64,000 nucleotides of DNA, taken from contig CAWAHD010000005.1 in assembly GCA_963781785.1 (NCBI GenBank), forward strand, positions 372,001 through 436,000. The letters are read 5' to 3'. The notes under the pieces are model-generated. The model did not search any database. It worked only from the letters and a program-made list of their open reading frames with translations, and was not told where the DNA came from. A program made the position numbers and the translations under genes. Origin of the DNA: CAWAHD01 sp963781785. GTDB lineage: Bacteria > Planctomycetota > Planctomycetia > Isosphaerales > Isosphaeraceae. This document shows positions 27,623 to 35,453 of this stretch, piece after piece (within the stretch, counting starts at the first letter, position 1; each line of letters opens with the position of its first letter).

Positions 27623-29854
27623 TCAGCGGGGCGTCTGCTTCGCCTCGCGCTGCCCCCGGAATGGCGCGGGGAAGGCGCTGAGCGGGCCGCGGATCGGATT
27701 GCCGGCCAGCTCGTTCCAGCGCCCTACCTGCTCCCTGGTGAGAACGGCGAGGATGCGCCCCACCGCCGGCTTGCCGGCGTCTTCGAAGGGCTTTCCCGAT
27801 TGCATCTCGCGGATCTGGCCAAAGAGGGCCGCGTCCTCGATTGCGCGGATCCGTTCGCGCTGAGCGGTCGTGAGGCCGAGTGCCTCGACGACCTCCGGTT
27901 CCCTGAATGCGGCCGGACCCTCCGACTGGAGGGCGATCTGGCCCAGCCTCACCTGTTGCGAAGGCGTGAGGATCGCGTCGACTTCTGCCTCGTTCTTGCG
28001 GGCCTGCTCCAGGGCGATCCGGACGCGCTCGGCCGGGGGGGGAAGGCGAGTGGGGTCGCCGAAGGAATCCTTCCAGCGTGCGGCGGCACGTGCGGAGAGC
28101 TCGGCCACTTTCGCCCTCTGCCCTTCGTCGAGCCGCAAATCGTCGAGGGCCGTCGGCTGGATCAGCAAATAAAGCTGCCCGGCAGCACGAAGGACCGCCA
28201 GGTCGGCAAGGATCGTCTCGACCCGCCGCGTGGTGTCGCGGAGCTCGGCCTGCGCATCCGGGTCGCTCCGCCGCTCGGCGATGAACTCGCGGTAGTAGGC
28301 CAGTGCCGAGCCGAGGAGTCGCCTGCGCAGCCCCTCCATGCCCGGCCGGTGAGCAAGCTCCTCCTCGCTGGCCCGGATCAGCTCGTCGACCGCCCGGCGG
28401 GCCAAGCGGAACCGCGCCTCGGCCTCCTCGGCGCGCTGATGCTCCCGGAGGTAGGCCGCTTCGGCATTCTTCTGCTCGGCAAGCGTCTTCGCCTGTTCGC
28501 GACGGACAACGGCCGTACTGATGAGCGATGCGGCCGATACGAGGATCAAGGCCGCCACGCCCGTTCCGACCGCTGCCGGATGCCGGCGCGACCAGCCGCG
28601 GAGACGTTCCCAGGAGGTCGGCCGGCGCGCACGGATCGGCCGGCCGTCGAGGAACCGCTCCAGGTCGTCGGCCATCTCGAGCGCCGTCGCGTAACGGTCG
28701 GCCGGCTCCTTGCGGAGCGCCTTCAGCACAATGGTCTCCAGCTCCGCGGGGATCGAGGGCTCGAGAGAACGGGGGGACGCGGGATCATCGTCGGCGATCT
28801 GCCGGATCAAAGCGTGTCGATCGCGCCCGTCGAAGGGGGGGCGGAGCGTGAGCATCTCGTACAGCGTCGCGCCCAGCGAATAGACGTCGCTGCGGTGATC
28901 GACGATTCCGCGGCGGGCGAGGACCTGCTCGGGGCTGGCGTAGCGAAGCGTGCCGAGCATCTCCCCCGTGATGGTGAGCCCGACGTCCCCGGTGACCTGG
29001 GCGAGCCCGAAGTCGGTGACCCAGAGCTGCCCGCGAAGGTCCAGGAGCAAATTTCCCGGCTTGACGTCGCGATGAATGATTCCCGCCTGGTGGGCGTGCT
29101 CGAGCGCCAGCGCCGCTTGCCGGCCCAGCCCGGCGACCCGCTCGAAGTACCGCCGGCGTCCGGCAGACCGCTCGCGCGAGATCGTCGTCGCCGCGGATGT
29201 AGCCCCACCGCTCGGAGTTGACTGGGGGCCTCCTGCGGGCGCCTCGGTGACATCCACGTCGTCACGCCGCTCTTCGCCAGGACCCCGCAGCTCGGCGATG
29301 AGTGCGGCGAGACTCTGGCCATCGATGAACTGCATGGCGTAATAGTGGACGCCGCGCTCGCAGCCGACCGCGTGTACCGGCACGATCTTCTCGTGCTGCA
29401 CGTGGGCCGCCGCGAGGGCCTCGGTCTTGAAGCGCTGGAGGCGGCGGGGGTCGATGGCCGCGGCGAACGGGAGGACCTTGAGCGCGACCCGCCGGCGCAG
29501 CGAGATCTGCTCGGCCTCGTAGACGACCCCCATCCCGCCCCGGCCCACCTCGCGCAGGAGGCGAAAGTCGCCCAGCTCGCCGAGGCCCGGTGGAGGATCA
29601 TTGGGCTCATCGTGGGGATCCGCGCTCGGCCCGTGGGCGTCGCTCTCTCGCGCGACGCGAAGGGGCGCCGCGAGCCGCGCCATCTCGTCGTGGCCGGCGA
29701 GGAACGCCTCCAGGTCGAGCCGGAGGTCGGGGTGTGCCGCCAGGAGCCGGCCGCGATCGGGTTCGCGGCCCTCCTCGAGTGCCTCGACGTAGGCCAGAAG
29801 GACCTGGTTGCGGCGGTCCTCGCGGTCGGGGTCGTCGGTGACGTCATGTGCCAT
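27623..29854 (-). CDS. membrane Ser/Thr protein kinase (PknB type)
   Basis: The 743-residue kinase has an N-terminal regulatory helix region (about 1-90) and a Hanks-type catalytic domain (about 97-400) with GRGGMGVVYEA, VALKVLPF (ATP-binding Lys), IIHRDVKPGNLLLD, VTDFGLAQ and YASPEQVL. A low-complexity insert (about 192-232) separates the lobes. One transmembrane helix near residue 425 (GTGVAALILVSAASLIS) leads to an Ala/Arg/Glu-rich predicted coiled coil and a C-terminal region of unknown fold. Its start lies inside the upstream sigma factor gene (stop at 29844), so the two are co-translated. This pairing is characteristic of planctomycete ECF-linked kinases and implies regulation of the sigma factor by phosphorylation. 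Confidence 0.9.
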   Translation of the reverse strand: MAHDVTDDPDREDRRNQVLLAYVEALEEGREPDRGRLLAAHPDLRLDLEAFLAGHDEMARLAAPLRVARESDAHGPSADPHDEPNDPPPGLGELGDFRLLREVGRGGMGVVYEAEQISLRRRVALKVLPFAAAIDPRRLQRFKTEALAAAHVQHEKIVPVHAVGCERGVHYYAMQFIDGQSLAALIAELRGPGEERRDDVDVTEAPAGGPQSTPSGGATSAATTISRERSAGRRRYFERVAGLGRQAALALEHAHQAGIIHRDVKPGNLLLDLRGQLWVTDFGLAQVTGDVGLTITGEMLGTLRYASPEQVLARRGIVDHRSDVYSLGATLYEMLTLRPPFDGRDRHALIRQIADDDPASPRSLEPSIPAELETIVLKALRKEPADRYATALEMADDLERFLDGRPIRARRPTSWERLRGWSRRHPAAVGTGVAALILVSAASLISTAVVRREQAKTLAEQKNAEAAYLREHQRAEEAEARFRLARRAVDELIRASEEELAHRPGMEGLRRRLLGSALAYYREFIAERRSDPDAQAELRDTTRRVETILADLAVLRAAGQLYLLIQPTALDDLRLDEGQRAKVAELSARAAARWKDSFGDPTRLPPPAERVRIALEQARKNEAEVDAILTPSQQVRLGQIALQSEGPAAFREPEVVEALGLTTAQRERIRAIEDAALFGQIREMQSGKPFEDAGKPAVGRILAVLTREQVGRWNELAGNPIRGPLSAFPAPFRGQREAKQTPR

Positions 29855-30428
29855 CGCCTGACTCCCCCCGCTCGCGGAGTAACTCGCGGAGTCTTTTGAG
29901 CCCGCGGAAGAGCAGGCCGACGGCGGCCGGGCGCGTGCGGCCGATCTTCTCTGCCACTTCGGCCACCGGTAGCCCCTTCAGGTAGTGCAGCTCCACGACC
30001 CGCCGCTCGACGTCCGGTAGACCGGCGAGGGCCTGGGCGAGCCGCAAAAGCTCCTCGCCGCGGACGGCCCCCTCGCTCGGGGAGGTCTGGTCAGCCGCGA
30101 GCAGGCACTCCAGTCGCGATGCGGAGCGATCCAGCTCGGCCTCGAGAGATCGCTCCCGGCCGGGATCGCGCGCCTGGGTCTCGAACCGCCGGGCCGCCGC
30201 CGCCAGGGCGTTGGCCAGGATGGCGCGGAGCCACGCGAGCCACTCGCCTTCCGTACGGCCTCGGAACTGGTCCCGCCGCTCGTGGGCCTGAAGGATCGCC
30301 TGCTGGACGACGTCGGAGGCGTCGAGTTTCGCGCGAAGCCGCGGCCCGATCTGAAGCCGGACCAAGAGCAGGAGGTAATCGCGGTGGTTCTCGATCTGGC
30401 GGATATCCTCGCGAGCGGTCGGTCGCAT
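29844..30428 (-). CDS. ECF sigma factor paired with Ser/Thr kinase
   Basis: The 194-residue ECF-type sigma factor has region 2 (LLLVRLQIGPRLRAKLDASD, VVQQAILQAHERRDQFRG, WLRAILANALA) and region 4 (LPDVERRVVELHYLKGLPVA, EVAEKIGRTRPAAVGLLFRG). It resembles the planctomycete group with a DASDVVQQ block. It overlaps the kinase gene at 29844-29854. No anti-sigma factor gene is nearby, so the kinase is the likely regulator. Confidence 0.9.
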   Translation of the reverse strand: MRPTAREDIRQIENHRDYLLLLVRLQIGPRLRAKLDASDVVQQAILQAHERRDQFRGRTEGEWLAWLRAILANALAAAARRFETQARDPGRERSLEAELDRSASRLECLLAADQTSPSEGAVRGEELLRLAQALAGLPDVERRVVELHYLKGLPVAEVAEKIGRTRPAAVGLLFRGLKRLRELLRERGESGDGT

Positions 30429-30791
30429 CGTTCCGCGCCCTCGTTAACCGTCGGTACGGTGTTCAGCCAGTTATCGGTGTCGGCCCTGTATTCAGGGTAC
30501 GTTAGCGCCCGGCTGCACCGATAGATCCATGTCGCTTTCACCTTTCGACTCACGACTCCAAGAGGTCAGCTCCGGTAAACGGTCCTTTGCCGGCTCCCGT
30601 GCGCTCATCCTTCGGGTCAAAACCGTTTAGCGAATCTGACCCCTGGGTTTTCGGGCGGATCAATAACTTGACCACACCGGCCGAAAACTCCGGCACCACT
30701 CTGGGGGAGCATGACGCAGGCCGAGAGAGACAGGAGTGGCCGAATTTGGTAAGATGTCGGCCATCCCGACCCGAAAGCGCACGATAAACGT
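30429..30791. other. intergenic region with second copy of the dispersed repeat
   Basis: It lies between divergent genes. Positions 30575-30585 and 30619-30641 are the second copy of the repeat seen at 4826-4869. Here the outer octamers TAAACGGT (30576-30583) and ACCGTTTA (30622-30629) form an exact inverted repeat around a 38-base spacer. I see no gene. Confidence 0.4.
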
Positions 30792-31124
30792 ATGACTCAC
30801 ACGGATTTCAACCACATCCTGAACAGCCTCAAGTCCCTGTCGCCGGAGCAGGTGCGGCGGCTTCGCCAGCAGCTCGACCGCCAGCTCAACCAGCCCAAGA
30901 CGCCGACCGCCAAGCCGTCCGGTAAAACAGCCAAACGCACCGAGGCCGCCCCGCCGAAGAAGAAGATGACCGAGGCGGACTTCGATCAACACCTGCTGAA
31001 GATCGGCCTCATCTCCTCTCTGCCCGACCCCGCCCTGGACATCGACGACGACGATCCCGACGATCAGCCCGTCACTATCAAGGGAGAGCCGCTGTCGGAA
31101 ACCATCATCCGCGAGCGGCGTTGA
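30792..31124 (+). CDS. small acidic/basic protein, antitoxin-like
   Basis: The 110-residue protein is not one I recognise by family. It starts MTHTDFNHILNSLKSLSPEQ with a helical segment, has a Lys/Pro-rich centre (KPSGKTAKR) and an acidic C-terminus (ALDIDDDDPDDQP) ending in LSETIIRERR. Its last codons overlap the first codon of a PIN-domain relic (31121). This layout is typical of a VapB-like antitoxin before a VapC-type toxin. The assignment rests on context and composition only. Confidence 0.55.
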   Translation: MTHTDFNHILNSLKSLSPEQVRRLRQQLDRQLNQPKTPTAKPSGKTAKRTEAAPPKKKMTEADFDQHLLKIGLISSLPDPALDIDDDDPDDQPVTIKGEPLSETIIRERR

Positions 31125-31285
31125 GGTGGCGGAACGCCGTGCAACTGGCCGCCTGCCTCAAAATCCGCCGGGAGCGCCAAGACGCCGGTTTGGCCCCGGT
31201 GACACTGATCTCCGCCGATCAGGCCCTCAACGACGCCGCCACGGACGCGGGGCTGCCCGTGGACGACCCGCGCACACATCCCTAA
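31121..31285 (+). pseudogene. PIN-domain (VapC-type) toxin, C-terminal relic
   Basis: From a TTG overlapping the preceding stop, the frame reads NAVQLAACLKIRRERQDAGL, VTLISADQALNDAATDAGLP and VDDPRTHP. This is the last third of a PIN ribonuclease, with the conserved Asp of (I/V)SADxAL. The N-terminal two thirds with the first catalytic acids are missing. The deletion left the antitoxin-like gene directly joined to the toxin's C-terminal 54 codons, so toxicity must be lost. Confidence 0.65.
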
Positions 31286-31437
31286 ACAGCAACTGTGTCG
31301 TCGGCAACAAGTTGGCAACAATGTTGGCAATATCAGCCAAATGTGGCCACAATACACGCGGATCGAGGCCGTATCGTGACCGAACCGAAATCAAGCACTT
31401 TACGTATCGCCAGGACGTGTTGCCAATATCAAGCCAA
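31286..31437 (+). other. repeat-rich putative recombination arm region
   Basis: This stretch holds several inverted motifs of the same type: TTGGCAATATCAGCCAA near 31324, the palindrome GTGGCCAC near 31343 and TTGCCAATATCAAGCCAA near 31420. It directly precedes a tRNA-Leu 3' fragment. Short repeats next to a truncated tRNA are typical of tyrosine-recombinase attachment sites. No integrase gene is present. Confidence 0.4.
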
Positions 31438-31507
31438 TGGCAGACGCGCCGGACTCAAAATCCGGTCCTCGAAAGAGGGTCTGGGTTCAAATCCCACCTT
31501 CGGTACT
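31438..31507 (+). other. tRNA-Leu (CAA) 3' fragment, putative attachment site
   Basis: The sequence from TGGCAGACG onwards has the anticodon arm CCGGA-CTCAAAA-TCCGG (anticodon CAA), a long variable arm, a T arm with TTCAAAT and the 3' acceptor strand CTTCGGT-A of a class II tRNA-Leu. The matching 5' acceptor strand (ACCGAAG) and most of the D arm are absent upstream, so it is not a functional tRNA. A second fragment with the same boundaries lies at 38098-38167. Together they look like 3' tRNA remnants left by site-specific integration. Confidence 0.7.
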
Positions 31508-31623
31508 AAATCAACTTCGCCACACAATCCGCGCAAGAGTCGAGGCGCCGGCCGAAGAGTGGCGCAGGCAGGCTCTTGAAAATAGGTCTGACGCCCTTGC
31601 CGAAAAGAGATTTACCGCGGAGC

Positions 31624-33606
31624 TCAGCCGCGTTTTCGTTTTGGTTTTCGCTGCCGAACCGTCACGATGACTGGCTTGGAACTGCTTCGGAGGAGCGCCG
31701 TGTTGCCACTATAAGAAACCTGGATCGGATCATGCCCGACTGGCAATGCCTTGGTCTTGAAAGTGAACTTGCCATGTCGGAGCAGATAAGTGCCCAGGCT
31801 CGTGTTTCCGTCGCTGAATGTGACAGTCCCGGTGGCTATTGATCCTGTGACGCCGAGGATACTCACCGAGACGCTCAGGGTGATGGATTGTCCGACGGTC
31901 AAGGACCTTGGCGTCGCGGTCAACAGGGTCTTCGTCTGGAGAAGGAGTGGAGGCGGCGTGTGCGTCACCGTCAGAATCGCCTCGCCGGTGACGCCGCTGA
32001 GGCTGGCGGTGATGGAGGAAGTGCCCGTGGCCAGGGCTCTGGCCAGACCCGTGGTCGAGATGGTGGCCACCGAGGGCGTCGCCGACGCCCAGGTCACCTG
32101 GCTGGTGAGGATCTCGGTCGAGTTGTCGGAAAAGCTGCCAGTGGCGATGAACTGCTGGGCGGCCCCGACGGCGATGCTCGGGTTGGCCGGCGTCACCGTG
32201 ATCGACCGAAGGATCGGCGCGCGCGTTACCGTCAGCATCGTCGCGCCGCTGACACCGCTGAGGCTGGCGGTGATGGAGGAAGTGCCCGTCGCCAAGGCCC
32301 GGGCCAGCCCCGTGCTTGAGATGGCGGCCACGGAGGGAGCCGCGGACGCCCAGGTCACCTGGCTGGTGAGGTTCTCGGTCGAGTTGTCGGAGAACGTGCC
32401 GGTTGCGGTGAACTGCTGGGCAGCCCCGATGGGGATGGTCGGGCTGGCCGGCGTCACGTCGATCGACTGGAGCGTCGGTGGAGGGTTGAGATGGACGATC
32501 CACCCCTCTGTGCTGCCTTGAGGGTCGAGACCATTGCCGACGATCGTGTTTCCGTCGGGGGTTATGGCGGTCGCCGCAGTCAGCGTCCACCCGGTAAGCG
32601 AGGGGCCCAGACCATCAGATGTCAATGCTTGCTGGAGATTCTGGACGCCCGTGGCCTGATTCCAGATGAATGCTCGGTTGCTCGTATTTCCGCCTCCGCC
32701 TCCATTTGCTGGTGGACTCATCAGACCGACGATTGTCGCTCCCTCCGTTGAGGCAGCGGTTGCTGAGCCGGTGACATAGCCGGCCGGCCAGGTCAGGGGC
32801 GTCACCACCCCATTGGTCCATTCGAACGCTTGCGTGTTGCCCCCGGCGCCGTTGCCACCTATCGAGCCCACCACGACGGAACCATCCGGCGACACTGCTG
32901 TGGCATAGCTGCCGGCGCTGTCAGGAAACTGGACCAATGTGCCATTTTTCCATTGCCATGTTGCCGAGAGCCCCCCTGTGCCGCCGCCGGGATTCCCGGC
33001 GACAACGGCACCGTTTGCTGAGATGGTGGTGCCGATAAAAGGAATTGAACCAGGGATGCCTGGATTCGAATAATCACCCGGGGGGAGGATGATCTTCAGG
33101 GTCGCGCCAGTCAGCATATAGGGAGACGAGCCGCCAGTTACTGGTACGTCGCCAACGATGATCGTGCCGTCTGACGATACCGAATTCGCGCTGCCGCTCC
33201 CGCTGCCGTTCCCCCCCACTTGAGAGATCGGGGCCGCAATGCCATTGGCCCAGCGAAACGCCCCTCCGCCGATACCAAGGTTGTCGCCGACGATGACGGA
33301 ACCATTTCCAGAAACGCCGGTTGCGAGGCCCGGATAGATATTTCCCGAGGAATCGCGCAGGAGCACCACACCGCGGTTCTGGGTCCAGTAAAAGGACCCC
33401 CCGCCGTTGTTCAGGTTTCCGACAACCACGGAACCATCCGCTGATACAGCGGCCGCGGTGTTAGCACCTAGCCCCTGGAAAGAGGCCAGGAGCGCCCGCG
33501 CTTCCAGAGGACTCACGCATGGCTGGTGTGCGCGGCTTTTTCGCCTGGCTAGAGCGCGGCCGCGTGCATTGACGAACGGATTGAGTATGCCCAGGATCCG
33601 GAGCAT
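31624..33606 (-). CDS. exported HAF-repeat / BIG2 domain surface protein
   Basis: The 660-residue protein has a basic N-terminus and the export-associated motif SPLEARALLASF at about residue 33. Residues about 45-375 are repeats of the HAF type (AVSADGSVVVGNLNNGG, GVSGNGSVIVGDN, AVSPDGSVVVGSIGG), which probably form a beta-propeller. Two BIG2 Ig-like domains of about 85 residues follow (SIDVTPASPTIPIGAAQQFT and SITVTPANPSIAVGAAQQFI, each ending in ITASLSGVxG). The C-terminal Ig-like domain resembles cell-surface repeat modules, and the tail is basic (RQRKPKRKRG). It lies between the first tRNA-Leu fragment and a PEP-CTERM gene. Likely outer-surface location. Confidence 0.8.
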   Translation of the reverse strand: MLRILGILNPFVNARGRALARRKSRAHQPCVSPLEARALLASFQGLGANTAAAVSADGSVVVGNLNNGGGSFYWTQNRGVVLLRDSSGNIYPGLATGVSGNGSVIVGDNLGIGGGAFRWANGIAAPISQVGGNGSGSGSANSVSSDGTIIVGDVPVTGGSSPYMLTGATLKIILPPGDYSNPGIPGSIPFIGTTISANGAVVAGNPGGGTGGLSATWQWKNGTLVQFPDSAGSYATAVSPDGSVVVGSIGGNGAGGNTQAFEWTNGVVTPLTWPAGYVTGSATAASTEGATIVGLMSPPANGGGGGNTSNRAFIWNQATGVQNLQQALTSDGLGPSLTGWTLTAATAITPDGNTIVGNGLDPQGSTEGWIVHLNPPPTLQSIDVTPASPTIPIGAAQQFTATGTFSDNSTENLTSQVTWASAAPSVAAISSTGLARALATGTSSITASLSGVSGATMLTVTRAPILRSITVTPANPSIAVGAAQQFIATGSFSDNSTEILTSQVTWASATPSVATISTTGLARALATGTSSITASLSGVTGEAILTVTHTPPPLLLQTKTLLTATPRSLTVGQSITLSVSVSILGVTGSIATGTVTFSDGNTSLGTYLLRHGKFTFKTKALPVGHDPIQVSYSGNTALLRSSSKPVIVTVRQRKPKRKRG

Positions 33607-33691
33607 GGCTTTCCTCGATGCTTGGCGTGATTCGACACACCCTTCGCTGACTCTTCAGACTTGTAAAGAGTCGTAGCAGCGTTTCAGAGGG

Positions 33692-34492
33692 TCAAAGCGC
33701 CAGCGACGACCTCCATGACGCCTTCCGTCCTCTCTTGCGCCGCGACCAGAGAAAACCGATCCCGCTGAGCCCAACCGCCACCAAGAACAGGGCGAGCGAC
33801 GAGGGCTCGGGGGCCGCGGCGGAGCTTGTGCTGAGGGTGAAGCTCCCGCCGTCGCCCGGGGGTAGGCCTGGGTAGCTCACAACGAACGTCAGAGTCGATA
33901 TATTCCCAAGGAGTTCCACCGAGCCGTACGCCGACCGTGGCCCCGAGGTCAGGGGAGGGCTACTTGGATCCTGCCCAACGCCCGTGTTTGGGTTGAGGTC
34001 CAGGACCGTGTTGCCGCTGACCCCTAGGCCATCACCGCCCCCTCCGTTGCCGCTGAGGAGGCTCAGGCCGGTCAGTCCGCCGGTGAGCGAGAAGGTGTCC
34101 GCGCTGGCGTCCAGGTTTGCGACATGGAACACGGGGTCTGTCACCGGTGAGCCGAAGGTGATCGTCACGGTCGCGGTGCCCGAGGACGCAAACTTATCAT
34201 ACCCGACCTGGTCAGTCAGTGGGATCGACGGGGTATAAATGTTGCTGTAGCTATACTGCGGCGAGGTGTTGTTCGTCACGGAATTGTCCCAGCTAGCGAG
34301 CCCCATCAGGTTCCACTGATAACTCCCGTCGTTCGCCGTGATCGCCCCCGTGACCGTGACGCCGTTGAGCGTACCCGTGAAAGTGCCCGATGTGCCGGGC
34401 GTCACGGTCGTGAGATCCAGAAAGCCGGCTCGAGCCGCTGGCCCGCCGATTAACGTGAACAGCGCAACGCCTACGAACCCGAAACTTCTCAT
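33692..34492 (-). CDS. PEP-CTERM sorting domain protein
   Basis: From ATG 34492 (GGGAGGT six bases upstream) the protein has a signal peptide (MRSFGFVGVALFTLIGG, then PAARA), a beta-rich body with PVTDPVFHVANLDASADTFS, and a C-terminal PEP-CTERM anchor: the PEP motif in APEPSSLALFLVAVGLS, a hydrophobic helix, then SRRKRGRK. Such proteins are exported and processed by exosortase, often associated with exopolysaccharide. No exosortase gene is in the window. Divergent from the sigma factor at 34773. Confidence 0.88.
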   Translation of the reverse strand: MRSFGFVGVALFTLIGGPAARAGFLDLTTVTPGTSGTFTGTLNGVTVTGAITANDGSYQWNLMGLASWDNSVTNNTSPQYSYSNIYTPSIPLTDQVGYDKFASSGTATVTITFGSPVTDPVFHVANLDASADTFSLTGGLTGLSLLSGNGGGGDGLGVSGNTVLDLNPNTGVGQDPSSPPLTSGPRSAYGSVELLGNISTLTFVVSYPGLPPGDGGSFTLSTSSAAAPEPSSLALFLVAVGLSGIGFLWSRRKRGRKASWRSSLAL

Positions 34493-34772
34493 GAAGCTAC
34501 CTCCCAGGATCAAGTTCACAGGCCAGGTCCGCCCCCTGGAGCCATCGGGCGATCTTCGACGGTGCGACAGGGGACCCGGACGCTCAATCCCGCCTCGCGT
34601 CGGCACCGGTCCATTGTTCAGGCGTGGTACAACCCGGTAGACTGTGTCTTTCTGGAGTGGCTGGTGTTTGGGCAGAGTATCGTCTCTCCCTAAGCATTAC
34701 GAAGCGTGTTAACACAGTTCCCGATGGTTTCGGCTGCGGGCGTCTGACGGGTTCGCTGAAGAACCCTTCGAC

Positions 34773-35435
34773 ATGGGGGCGCAGATGATGCGGAAGGACG
34801 GGGGCACAACCAGCCCGTTGCTTCTGAAGAGGGTCGCCGACTGGGCCGATCATCGCGCGTGGTCCGACTTCTTCAAAACCTATGATCCCCTGATTCGTTC
34901 CTGGTGTGGCGCCTATCGCCTGGACGACGGCACCCTCGACGACCTTTGCCAGCAAATCTGGATCGAGCTGGCGGATCGAATACTTACCTACCGGTACGAT
35001 CCGGGCAGGACGTTTCGTGGCTGGCTCCGGCAGTTCTGCCATTCCCGGGCGGTTGACCTGCTTCGCAAGCGGAGAATCGAGCTGGCCCATTTTGTCCTCG
35101 ATCGGCCGGCCGATGAACTCCTGCCGGCCGTTGATATGTTGGACCGCGCGGCAGACGCGGTGTCCGAGTCGCGCCGTTCGGTTCTGCTGTCTCAAGCGGA
35201 GCAGGTCCAGCACGCGGTGAAAGATCGCGTGGAACCGCGGACCTGGCAAGCCTTCTGGCGGATCGCCGTGGAGGGCTGCTCGTTTCGCGAGACCGCTCTG
35301 GCTCTGGGAATGTCGTACGCGGCCGCATATGCGGCCCACAAGCGAGTGGGACGAATGCTCCGCGCCGAGGGCAAGCGTCGCCTCACCAAGGAATGTCCCG
35401 GGGGTCCTGAAGCCATCGCGCCCGATCTCTCCTGA
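34773..35435 (+). CDS. RNA polymerase sigma-70 family (ECF-like) factor
   Basis: The 220-residue protein has region 2 (WSDFFKTYDPLIRSWCGAYR, LDDLCQQIWIELADRI, FRGWLRQFCHSRAVDLLRKR) and region 4 (VEPRTWQAFWRIAVEGCSFR, ETALALGMSYAAAYAAHKRV). It is a planctomycete sigma-70 subtype followed within 18 bases by a Ser/Thr kinase gene on the same strand, so they form an operon. ATG 34773 is used; ATGs at 34785 and 34788 are close alternatives. The region 2 aromatic positions differ from those of the sigma factor at 29844. Confidence 0.88.
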   Translation: MGAQMMRKDGGTTSPLLLKRVADWADHRAWSDFFKTYDPLIRSWCGAYRLDDGTLDDLCQQIWIELADRILTYRYDPGRTFRGWLRQFCHSRAVDLLRKRRIELAHFVLDRPADELLPAVDMLDRAADAVSESRRSVLLSQAEQVQHAVKDRVEPRTWQAFWRIAVEGCSFRETALALGMSYAAAYAAHKRVGRMLRAEGKRRLTKECPGGPEAIAPDLS

Positions 35436-35453
35436 TGCAAGGCGATCTTCTCC

